From assembly GCA_947631365.1 (NCBI GenBank), contig CANRLB010000051.1:1-7544 (forward strand): DNA of 7,544 nt. Reading direction: 5' to 3'. Position 1 is the first letter of the stretch; each line of letters begins with the position of its first letter. Below, one piece after another: positions 1 to 4,901 of the stretch. The DNA comes from an uncultured Bacilli bacterium (lineage in GTDB: Bacteria; Bacillota_I; Bacilli_A; RF39; UBA660). Position numbers and translations under genes: made by a program. Under the pieces are notes generated by a model. It was not told the DNA's origin. It was given only the letters and a program-made list of their open reading frames with translations, and did not search any database.

Positions 1-134
1 TTACTTGTTTTTACGTGCATTTAGTTCTTTAATATCCTATTTTTTACATTACGAGAATTTAACTTTTTATTCAACGAATATAAAGTTTTTAAATTTTAGT
101 AATTGATTAAATTATAATTTTTATATTATAATAT
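1..134. other. AT-rich left flank, no gene called
   Basis: This stretch lies beyond the last terminator-like hairpin of the surface-protein array. No complete gene is visible. Two edge tails are possible. On the plus strand, the frame starting at base 2 stays open for about 34 codons to a TGA at 104-106, which could be the C-terminus of a gene entering from the left. On the minus strand, a short tail reading IKELNARKNK ends at TAA (1-3), but a stop lies at 37-39 and no start precedes it. Neither is supported well enough to call in such AT-rich DNA. No fourth G-tract promoter is present here, so the array appears to end at its left side. Confidence 0.3.
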
Positions 135-161
135 AAAAAGAGAAAAAGTAATTTTTCCCTT
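135..161 (-). terminator. Terminator-like hairpin after surface-protein gene A
   Basis: On the minus strand an AAGGGAAAAA arm pairs with TTTTTCTCTT across a short loop and runs into a T-rich stretch. This is the degenerate counterpart of the hairpins at 1269-1296 and 2416-2443 and has the same place in its cassette, after the paired 3' repeats. The stem is almost all A-U apart from the GGG/CUC base, so termination would be weak. Confidence 0.5.
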
Positions 162-179
162 AATAAGAAATTATATCAA

Positions 180-234
180 TTTTAACATTTTAAAGTTTAG
201 TATTTCGGATTAATGTTTATATTTTGATATATTT
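180..234 (-). repeat. 3' paired repeat, proximal-to-terminator copy (cassette A)
   Basis: One of six related copies found in pairs downstream of each surface-protein gene. The plus-strand core is TTTAGTATTTCGGATTAATG, preceded by TTTTAACATTTTAAAG and followed by a TTTATATTTTGATAT tail. This copy is the type with GTTTAG before the core and TGTTTAT after it. It does not encode a protein. Possible roles are a 3' UTR element, a protein-binding site or recombination homology; the sequence does not decide. Confidence 0.75.
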
Positions 235-276
235 CTTTTTTTTATTTTACAAATTCCCATAAATAAATCATATCTA

Positions 277-334
277 TTTTTAACATTTAAAGATTTAGTA
301 TTTCGGATTAATGCTTATCTTTTATGATATTTTT
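277..334 (-). repeat. 3' paired repeat, proximal-to-gene copy (cassette A)
   Basis: Second member of the pair after gene A, with the same core but GATTTAG before it and TGCTTATC after it. Read as plus-strand RNA, the arms AGTATT and AATGCT around the core could form a short stem with one G-U pair. The same variant recurs at 1402-1457 and 2548-2602, so the two members of each pair have kept distinct identities across the three cassettes. Confidence 0.75.
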
Positions 335-377
335 TATTTATTACCATCCCTATATTTTCTCTTTTTTATATTATTTA

Positions 378-1118
378 TTAAGCAGCTGCAGCAGCAGAAG
401 TTGTTTCACAGTTAGATACTGTAGTTTGAATTTCAACAGTCAATTCTTTACCAGCTAAATAGCTTTGATCTACACCAGCTTCTTTACTTTTATTTACTAA
501 CCATATATCAGCTTTTAAATCATAACTTAGTTTATTTTGTTTGAACTCCAATTTTCCATTATTTAAATTAAATGTAGCCGTTCCTGTTTTTTCATCAGCT
601 GAAGAGCCATTATAACTAAAAGTACTTCCCGCTAAATCCACACTAGTTGCACCATTTAGTCCTTCAATACCAGATAAAGTAACGAAAGCATCACCAGTTT
701 TTAAATTTCCTGCCATAGTTCCTTTTACTGTAACTAAAACAGATAAATCACATTTAACAGTGTCGGTTTCATTTGCACCAGTTAATTTTATTGTTGCAAC
801 ATTAGGGCTTACTGCGTCAGATGACCAAATTCCACCTGAGCTTTGTCCATCATTATCTTCAGCGGAGGCTTTACTAATAGCGTAATATGATTTATCATTT
901 TCTAGTTTTGCCATATCTTGTGTTGAAACAAACAATTCTAAATCTTTTTTACCTTCATCTATATTTATTACGCCAATTTTACCAGTACTTGCCTTTACAT
1001 TAGTAGTAGATGATTGTGGATTTGCAACACTAAAGTATGCAAATGTTGCTCCAACTACTGCAACCAAAAGTGTAGCAACTGCTATTACTGTTAATAACAT
1101 TGTATTTTTCTTGTCCAT
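378..1118 (-). CDS. SipW/TasA-type secreted surface protein, paralog A
   Basis: A predicted exported protein of 246 residues, first from the left of three tandem paralogs. Residues 1-31 form a charged MDKK start, a hydrophobic core (about 7-24) and GATFAYFS, which resembles the signal peptides of TasA/CalY (camelysin) proteins cut by SipW-type signal peptidases. Cleavage would be expected near Ala27/Tyr28. The following TTNVKASTGKIG matches the place of the conserved segment after the signal in TasA-like fibre subunits. The mature part is Thr/Ser/Asn/Gly-rich and probably beta-rich. It has two cysteines, Cys123 in DTVKC and Cys237 in SNCETTS, shared by all paralogs and possibly forming a disulfide. 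It ends in five alanines. The start is fixed by a perfect AGGAGGT (1124-1130) five bases upstream. The SipW-like signal is fairly clear; a matrix-fibre or surface role is inference. No signal peptidase gene is in the window. Confidence 0.85.
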   Translation of the reverse strand: MDKKNTMLLTVIAVATLLVAVVGATFAYFSVANPQSSTTNVKASTGKIGVINIDEGKKDLELFVSTQDMAKLENDKSYYAISKASAEDNDGQSSGGIWSSDAVSPNVATIKLTGANETDTVKCDLSVLVTVKGTMAGNLKTGDAFVTLSGIEGLNGATSVDLAGSTFSYNGSSADEKTGTATFNLNNGKLEFKQNKLSYDLKADIWLVNKSKEAGVDQSYLAGKELTVEIQTTVSNCETTSAAAAA

Positions 1119-1123
1119 TTTCT

Positions 1124-1130
1124 ACCTCCT
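1124..1130 (-). promoter_or_regulatory. Perfect Shine-Dalgarno, gene A
   Basis: AGGAGGT on the minus strand, five bases before the ATG at 1116-1118. It fixes the start codon. The same sequence and spacing recur at 2271-2277 and 3393-3399 for the two paralogs. Confidence 0.9.
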
Positions 1131-1196
1131 CTCTTTCCCTATATTGATAGTCTTTTTCCATATCTTCTTTATGAAACTTTCTCTATCTATAAGTAC

Positions 1197-1227
1197 ATTA
1201 TACCCCCCCCCGAAATTGAATTGTCAA
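1197..1227 (-). promoter_or_regulatory. Sigma-A promoter with G9 spacer tract, gene A
   Basis: On the minus strand a perfect TTGACA (1222-1227) and a perfect TATAAT (1197-1202) are separated by 19 bp (1203-1221). Nine consecutive Gs (1203-1211) directly abut the -10 box. The optimum spacer is about 17 bp, so losing one or two Gs should raise promoter strength. This is the known design of slippage-controlled promoters. The start site should lie near 1190, giving a leader of about 70 nt. An ATTGACAATTCAAT inverted repeat (1215-1228) overlaps the -35 box. Promoter identity is strong; length variation cannot be seen in a single sequence. Confidence 0.88.
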
Positions 1228-1268
1228 TCCCATAAAATACATTTTTACTTTTTTGTTTTTTGCAACAT

Positions 1269-1296
1269 AAAAAAAAGAGAAAAATATTTTTCCCTT
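1269..1296 (-). terminator. Terminator-like hairpin between cassettes B and A
   Basis: Minus strand: AAGGGAAAAA, a two-base loop, TTTTTCTCTT, then a run of T (the plus strand shows eight A at 1269-1276). The ten-pair stem has two G-C pairs and one G-U pair. It lies after gene B and its repeats and about 40 bp upstream of the gene A -35 box, so it should insulate the gene A promoter from readthrough. A weak AU-rich stem limits confidence. Confidence 0.6.
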
Positions 1297-1310
1297 AAAT
1301 AAATATATCT

Positions 1311-1367
1311 TTTTTAACATTTTAAAGTTTAGTATTTCGGAATTAATGTTTATATTTTGATATATTT
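1311..1367 (-). repeat. 3' paired repeat, proximal-to-terminator copy (cassette B)
   Basis: Counterpart of the copy at 180-234: TTTTTTAACATTTTAAAG, core TTTAGTATTTCGGAATTAATG split by one extra A, then a TTTATATTTTGATAT tail. It is nearly identical to the copy at 2458-2514, with a single A/G change in the tail. Confidence 0.75.
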
Positions 1368-1401
1368 TTAATCTACACATTTCCCATAAATAAATTATCA
1401 A

Positions 1402-1457
1402 TTTTTAACATTCAAAGATTTAGTATTTCGGATTAATGCTTATCTTTTATGATATTT
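1402..1457 (-). repeat. 3' paired repeat, proximal-to-gene copy (cassette B)
   Basis: Counterpart of the copies at 277-334 and 2548-2602: TTTTTAACATTCAAAG followed by ATTTAGTATTTCGG and ATTAATGCTTATC. The stretch between it and its partner contains TTCCCATAAATAAATTA, also conserved in the other two cassettes. Confidence 0.75.
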
Positions 1458-1503
1458 TATTTATAACCTTCCCTTAATCATTTTTCTCTTTTTATTTTAT
1501 TTA

Positions 1504-2265
1504 TTAAGCCCCAGCACCAGCAACCGATGTAGTTTGACAATCAGTTACTTGTGTTATAAGTGTTACTTTTAAATTTTTATCAGCTAAATAATTTTGATTT
1601 CCAGAATTATTATCATATTTATTTGTCATCCAAATTTTGGCCTTTATTGTCTTACTATTGTCATTTTTTAAATCTATTTCACCAACACCAGTAAAAGTTA
1701 CGGTTCCAGTTTTATTATCATTGTCACTACCATTAAAATTTACTTTAGGTGTTTGTGACTCTATATCTCCAAAATCAAAACTTTCAACTCCGCTAAATCC
1801 TTCATAATCGCTCGAACTTAAAGTAATGAAAAGATCTCCCTTTTTTAAATTACCTGTCATGGTTCCACTTAAATTAGCTTGTACACTAATTTTACATTTA
1901 ACTGTATCATTTTCACCAGCCCCAGATAAAGAAATTGTAGCTATACTAAAATCTTTTTCTTTTTTTGAATATACACCACCAGTAGCAGAGCCATCGTTAC
2001 CTTCAGAAGCTGTTGATTCAATAGCATAATATTTTTCATCAGAACTTAATGGCTTGTTCATATCTTGAGCTGTTAATTTTAAAGCATATTCCTTTGCATC
2101 ATTTGTAACATTTACAGCACCTATTTTACCTGCACTTGCAGAAACATTTGTAGTAGCACTTTGAGTACCAGTTACACTAAAGTATGCAAATGTAGCACCT
2201 ACTACTGCAACCAAAAGTGTTGCAACTGCTATTACTGTTAATAACATTGTATTTTTCTTGTCCAT
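1504..2265 (-). CDS. SipW/TasA-type secreted surface protein, paralog B
   Basis: Middle paralog, 253 residues, the longest of the three. The first 31 residues equal those of paralogs A and C and form the SipW-style signal ending GATFAYFS. The next segment TGTQSATTNV is shared with C rather than A. The mature region keeps the pattern TGGVY, SIATISLSGA, DTVKC (Cys124), LKKGDLFITLS, AKIWMTNK, NYLADK and TDCQTTS (Cys243), ending in AGAGA. Insertions lie near residues 140-175 and in the NDNSK region. A predicted secreted, beta-rich surface or matrix subunit; no enzymatic motif is visible. The start is fixed by AGGAGGT (2271-2277) five bases upstream. The gene has its own promoter and is followed by its own repeat pair and terminator, so it should be transcribed separately from its neighbours. 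Confidence 0.85.
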   Translation of the reverse strand: MDKKNTMLLTVIAVATLLVAVVGATFAYFSVTGTQSATTNVSASAGKIGAVNVTNDAKEYALKLTAQDMNKPLSSDEKYYAIESTASEGNDGSATGGVYSKKEKDFSIATISLSGAGENDTVKCKISVQANLSGTMTGNLKKGDLFITLSSSDYEGFSGVESFDFGDIESQTPKVNFNGSDNDNKTGTVTFTGVGEIDLKNDNSKTIKAKIWMTNKYDNNSGNQNYLADKNLKVTLITQVTDCQTTSVAGAGA

Positions 2266-2270
2266 TTTCT

Positions 2271-2277
2271 ACCTCCT
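2271..2277 (-). promoter_or_regulatory. Perfect Shine-Dalgarno, gene B
   Basis: AGGAGGT on the minus strand, five bases from the ATG at 2263-2265; it decides the start. Confidence 0.9.
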
Positions 2278-2343
2278 CTCTTTCCCTATATTGATAGTCT
2301 TTTTCCATATCTTCTTTATGAAACTTTCTCTATCTATAAGTAC

Positions 2344-2374
2344 ATTATACCCCCCCCCGAAATTGAATTGTCAA
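2344..2374 (-). promoter_or_regulatory. Sigma-A promoter with G9 spacer tract, gene B
   Basis: Minus strand TTGACA (2369-2374) and TATAAT (2344-2349) with a 19-bp spacer holding nine Gs (2350-2358) next to the -10 box. It is the same in sequence and geometry as the promoters of genes A and C. The surrounding DNA from the start codon through the terminator to the first repeat shows no difference from cassette A that I could find by eye. The leader has GATAG and CTATC segments that could pair, but the stem would be short. Confidence 0.88.
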
Positions 2375-2415
2375 TCCCATAAAATACATTTTTACTTTTT
2401 TGTTTTTTGCAACAT

Positions 2416-2443
2416 AAAAAAAAGAGAAAAATATTTTTCCCTT
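2416..2443 (-). terminator. Terminator-like hairpin between cassettes C and B
   Basis: Same sequence as the hairpin at 1269-1296: a ten-pair A/U-rich stem with a GGG/CUC base, a two-base loop and a run of eight T on the minus strand. It should end the gene C transcript before the gene B promoter. Confidence 0.6.
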
Positions 2444-2457
2444 AAATAAATATATCT

Positions 2458-2514
2458 TTTTTAACATTTTAAAGTTTAGTATTTCGGAATTAATGTTTGT
2501 ATTTTGATATATTT
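2458..2514 (-). repeat. 3' paired repeat, proximal-to-terminator copy (cassette C)
   Basis: Almost identical to the copy at 1311-1367, including the extra A in the core; it has TTTGTATT in the tail where the others have TTTATATT. Confidence 0.75.
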
Positions 2515-2547
2515 CTAATCACAAATTTCCCATAAATAAATTATCAA

Positions 2548-2602
2548 TTTTTAACATTCAAAGATTTAGTATTTCGGATTAATGCTTATCTTTATGATAT
2601 TT
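2548..2602 (-). repeat. 3' paired repeat, proximal-to-gene copy (cassette C)
   Basis: Counterpart of the copies at 277-334 and 1402-1457, with ATTTAGTATTTCGG, ATTAATGCTTATC and a tail one T shorter than in cassette B. Confidence 0.75.
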
Positions 2603-2649
2603 TATTTATAACCTTCCCTTAATTATTTTCCTCTTTTTTATATAATCTA

Positions 2650-3387
2650 TTAAGCACCAGCTCCAGCAGCAGAAGTTGTTCCGCAATCAGAAACAGAAGT
2701 CGTTATAGCTACTGTTAATTCTTTATCAGCTAAATAATTTTGTAAGCCTGTATCTGATGAACTTTCTTTTTTCTTATTTACTAGCCAAACCTTAGCTTTT
2801 AATTCTTTGGTTGCACTAGAACCAGAACCAGTCAACGAAAAACTATCTTTAGTACTACTATATGTTCTATTTGCTTGAGTGTCATTTTCCATAGTTTTTA
2901 AAGTTGATAAATCAATTTGTTCCACACCATCTAGTCCATCAATACCAGTTAATGATAAAAAAGCGTCACCTTGTTTTAACTCTTTTACCATACTTCCGGT
3001 CAAAGATACTAAAACATTAACATTACACTTAACCGTATCACCTTCATTAGCACCACTTAAAGCAATTGTAGCAACAGTTAGGCCATCGGATGTTGTTGCC
3101 CATTTTCCACCAGTTGTTGCGCCATCATTACCAGTATTACCAGAAATTGCATAATATTGTTTATCTATATCTTGAGGAGCCATATCTTGGGCAGTAACTT
3201 GTAAATTTAAATCATTGCTTCCTTGTGTAACATTTACAGCACCTATTTTTCCTGTATTAGCTTTTACATTTGTAGTAGCACTTTGAGTACCTGTCACACT
3301 AAAGTATGCAAATGTAGCGCCTACTACTGCAACTAATAATGTAGCAACAGCGATAACTGTTAATAACATTGTATTTTTCTTGTCCAT
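2650..3387 (-). CDS. SipW/TasA-type secreted surface protein, paralog C
   Basis: Rightmost and first-transcribed paralog, 245 residues. The signal peptide (1-31) is identical at protein level to A and B, though several codons differ at the DNA level. The mature region begins TGTQSATTNVKANTGKIG and keeps YYAI, NDGATTGGKW, TVATIALSGA, DTVKC (Cys121), LKQGDAFLSLTG, AKVWLVNK, NYLADKELTV and SDCGTTS (Cys235), with an AGAGA tail. The region around residues 145-185 is unlike A and B. It has the same predicted export route and the same likely surface or biofilm-matrix role as its paralogs. The start is set by AGGAGGT (3393-3399). Upstream homology with the other cassettes ends near 3545, where the terminator of the Ig-like gene begins, which marks the right edge of the array. 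Confidence 0.85.
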   Translation of the reverse strand: MDKKNTMLLTVIAVATLLVAVVGATFAYFSVTGTQSATTNVKANTGKIGAVNVTQGSNDLNLQVTAQDMAPQDIDKQYYAISGNTGNDGATTGGKWATTSDGLTVATIALSGANEGDTVKCNVNVLVSLTGSMVKELKQGDAFLSLTGIDGLDGVEQIDLSTLKTMENDTQANRTYSSTKDSFSLTGSGSSATKELKAKVWLVNKKKESSSDTGLQNYLADKELTVAITTSVSDCGTTSAAGAGA

Positions 3388-3392
3388 TTTCT

Positions 3393-3399
3393 ACCTCCT
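3393..3399 (-). promoter_or_regulatory. Perfect Shine-Dalgarno, gene C
   Basis: AGGAGGT on the minus strand, five bases from the ATG at 3385-3387; it decides the start. Confidence 0.9.
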
Positions 3400-3465
3400 C
3401 TCTTTCCCTATATTGATAGTCTTTTTCCATATCTTCTTTATGAAACTTTCTCTATCTATAAGTAC

Positions 3466-3496
3466 ATTATACCCCCCCCCGAAATTGAATTGTCAA
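3466..3496 (-). promoter_or_regulatory. Sigma-A promoter with G9 spacer tract, gene C
   Basis: Minus strand TTGACA (3491-3496) and TATAAT (3466-3471), 19-bp spacer with nine Gs (3472-3480). Third copy of the same design. Upstream of the -35 box the sequence is A-rich and begins to drift from cassettes A and B, whereas the promoter and leader remain the same. This fits constraint on, or homogenisation of, the promoter-leader block. Confidence 0.88.
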
Positions 3497-3538
3497 TCCC
3501 ATAAAAATACTTTTTTACTTTTTTATTTTTCGTAACAT

Positions 3539-3564
3539 AAAAAAAGTAAACTATCTAAGTTTAC
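3539..3564 (-). terminator. Intrinsic terminator of the Ig-like lipoprotein gene
   Basis: Minus strand: a perfect seven-pair stem GTAAACT / AGTTTAC with a five-base loop TAGAT, followed directly by seven T. It begins three bases after the TAG stop of the Ig-like gene and separates it from the gene C promoter. Confidence 0.82.
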
Positions 3565-3567
3565 CTC

Positions 3568-4035
3568 CTAATCATTTGTAATATTAAATTCAACTGCTAT
3601 ATTAAAAGTTTGATAACTATCTTTTTCAAATTCATAATCAACACTTTTAATAATTCTATAAGTTCCATTTGCTAACTTTCCATAATCATCTTTCCAGTCA
3701 ATTTTAATTTCATTACTTTCTTTAGATTTTAAAATAATTGCTGGCTCATTAAAATTTAATTTTACATCTATTTTATGCCATTCACCATCTTTTTTAATTT
3801 CCATTTCATATGGATTTCCATAAATAATATTTTTATCACTATTATTAAATATAATTAATGTAACACCAGTATTTTTTAATGTTCCTTCTTTAATAGACAT
3901 AGAAATACCATTATTTGGATTAACTTCTACTATATCTGATTTTTCTCCTATCTCAAACTTATTTTAAATCTTACCACAACCGGCTAACCCAACTAACAAA
4001 ACTAAAATAAAACAAAAATTTAAAACCTTTTTCAT
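3568..4035 (-). pseudogene. Ig-like domain lipoprotein split by an in-frame TAA
   Basis: Reading from the ATG at 4033-4035 gives a lipoprotein signal peptide, MKKVLNFCFILVLLVGLAGC, with lipobox LAGC and Cys20. It then reads GKI and a TAA at 3964-3966. The same frame continues without another stop as NKFEIGEKSDIVEVNPNNG into a 110-residue open stretch starting at Met 3898-3900, ending at TAG. The latter part resembles bacterial Ig-like domains of the kind with LIIFNNSDKNIIYG, a GEWHKI turn, EIKIDW and GTYRIIK strands. An intact product would be about 155 residues, lipid-anchored outside the membrane. A good promoter (4059-4086), AGGAAG RBS (4041-4046) and terminator remain, so the lesion looks recent, or is a base-call error. 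The internal Met lacks a Shine-Dalgarno and would give a cytosolic fragment. Domain family is moderate confidence; the interruption is seen directly. Confidence 0.8.
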
Positions 4036-4040
4036 TAATA

Positions 4041-4046
4041 CTTCCT
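4041..4046 (-). promoter_or_regulatory. RBS of the interrupted lipoprotein gene
   Basis: AGGAAG on the minus strand, five bases before the ATG at 4033-4035. It supports this upstream ATG, rather than the internal Met at 3898-3900, as the ancestral start. Confidence 0.75.
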
Positions 4047-4058
4047 ATCTATGTTTAA

Positions 4059-4086
4059 ATTGTATCATATTTAATGTAAATTTCAA
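4059..4086 (-). promoter_or_regulatory. Promoter of the interrupted lipoprotein gene
   Basis: Minus strand TTGAAA (4081-4086), a 16-bp spacer and TACAAT (4059-4064), with a TGA just before the -10 that makes an extended -10 element. The -35 overlaps the last codons of the XRE regulator gene upstream. Start site near 4052, giving a leader of under 20 nt. Confidence 0.65.
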
Positions 4087-4709
4087 TTACATGTACCGCC
4101 CTTTTCAAGTATCCTTTTTTTTAGATAATTTAATGAATCTAATGCCTCTTTATAAGAATTACCTGCACTAAGGCCAATATCAGGCAAGGTAATATTATTA
4201 TTTTGATCTCTTTCTTCGATATGTAATCGCCATATATTATCATTGACAATAACAAATTCTTTTTTATCTTCATCATATTTATTATAAACACCTGGAGTAA
4301 TAAATAAACGAATACTTTTATTATTAATATTGCAATTAGCATATTCTTGATAATCACTAGTATAATCTTTTAAAGTAACAATATATATGATAAAACCAAT
4401 TAATATAAATAAAATTAAAAAGTAAAATATTATTAGAAATAACCTCACTACCTTAAATTGATTTTTTACCATCTTTTCCGTACCACTCATTTTTTCAATT
4501 AAGACATTTTTAGTATCAATTTCTAATAATTCATCAGCTGTAATTTTAAATATTTTTGTTAAGAGAACAACTTGTTCTGATGATGGCATTGTTTCATTTA
4601 ACTCCCAATTAGAAATTGTTTGTCTAGAGACTTTAAGCATCTCTGCTAATTCTTCTTGAGATAAATTTTGTTTCTTACGATACTTAGAAATATTTTTTCC
4701 TAAATTCAT
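4083..4709 (-). CDS. Membrane-anchored XRE-family regulator
   Basis: A predicted DNA-binding protein of 208 residues tethered to the membrane. Residues 1-65 form an XRE/HTH_3 domain, with LSQEELAEMLKVSRQTISNWE (about 16-36) as the helix-turn-helix and MPSSEQVVLLTKIFKITADELL as the last helices. Residues 88-112 are a single hydrophobic segment. The remaining 95 or so residues would lie outside, with Cys126 and Cys207 possibly paired and a NNITLPDIG loop. The outer part is not recognised. The fusion of an XRE domain to a membrane segment is common in low-GC Gram-positives and suggests sensing at the envelope, but the signal and targets are unknown. The start is supported by GGAAGGTG six bases upstream. 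The TGA stop overlaps the -35 of the lipoprotein gene's promoter, so the two may also be co-transcribed. Confidence 0.85.
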   Translation of the reverse strand: MNLGKNISKYRKKQNLSQEELAEMLKVSRQTISNWELNETMPSSEQVVLLTKIFKITADELLEIDTKNVLIEKMSGTEKMVKNQFKVVRLFLIIFYFLILFILIGFIIYIVTLKDYTSDYQEYANCNINNKSIRLFITPGVYNKYDEDKKEFVIVNDNIWRLHIEERDQNNNITLPDIGLSAGNSYKEALDSLNYLKKRILEKGGTCN

Positions 4710-4730
4710 TTTTTCACCTTCCGCCTTAAT

Positions 4731-4761
4731 AATATAACAATTAAAAAACTATTACTATCAA
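4731..4761 (-). promoter_or_regulatory. Probable promoter of the XRE regulator at 4083-4709
   Basis: Minus strand TTGATA (4756-4761) and TATATT (4731-4736) with a 19-bp spacer; TGT directly before the -10 makes an extended -10. The long spacer and AT-rich context lower confidence. Confidence 0.45.
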
Positions 4762-4810
4762 AAAATTTGGGAATTACGTCAAAATTATTAGGAATATTAT
4801 TTTATAAGTT

Positions 4811-4837
4811 AAAAAACAAACCCACAGATTTGTTTTT
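4811..4837 (-). terminator. Intrinsic terminator after the 343-residue gene
   Basis: Minus strand AAAAACAAATC, a TGTG tetraloop, then GGTTTGTTTTT, ending in a run of T (4811-4816). The stem is about eleven pairs, including one G-U. It lies some 65 bases past the stop at 4902 and upstream of the promoter of the next XRE gene. The intervening 4838-4901 is AT-rich with no other signal seen. The symmetrical A and T runs may let it act in both directions. Confidence 0.82.
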
Positions 4838-4901
4838 AAGATATATATTTTATATTTATATATTTATTTCATATTCAAGCATTATATTAAACATAACTTT
4901 A

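Noticed and set aside
2..106. Plus-strand C-terminal tail of a gene entering from the left
   Set aside because: About 34 open codons at a window edge in AT-rich DNA, with no recognisable motif; possible but not supported.
135..334. Regularly spaced repeats as a CRISPR array
   Set aside because: Only two copies per region, imperfect and AT-rich, with conserved rather than unique sequence between them.
1203..1211. G tract as a G-quadruplex
   Set aside because: A single nine-G run has no further G runs nearby to form an intramolecular quadruplex; the promoter-spacer explanation fits its exact and repeated position better.
1111..1302. Plus-strand 63-codon open frame, repeated exactly at 2258-2449
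   Set aside because: It covers the minus-strand leader, promoter and terminator of the surface genes. Its identity in two places follows from the duplicated noncoding DNA, and it has no ribosome binding site.
1826..2029. Plus-strand open frame inside gene B, and a similar one at 2879-3154 in gene C
   Set aside because: Antisense shadows of the conserved coding regions; no RBS, and the minus-strand frames have clear homology to each other.
378..3387. Type IV pilin-like reading of the three surface proteins
   Set aside because: The N-terminus has no prepilin peptidase site (Gly followed by a hydrophobic stretch with Glu at +5); GATFAYFS fits SipW-type signals better.
3964..3966. Stop-codon reassignment to explain the in-frame TAA
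   Set aside because: TAA ends most other genes in the window, so it is clearly a stop here; reassignment in mollicute relatives concerns TGA.
4139..4357. Second minus-strand open frame within the XRE regulator gene
   Set aside because: Lies wholly inside the well-supported regulator frame, with a low-complexity Ile-rich translation and no RBS.
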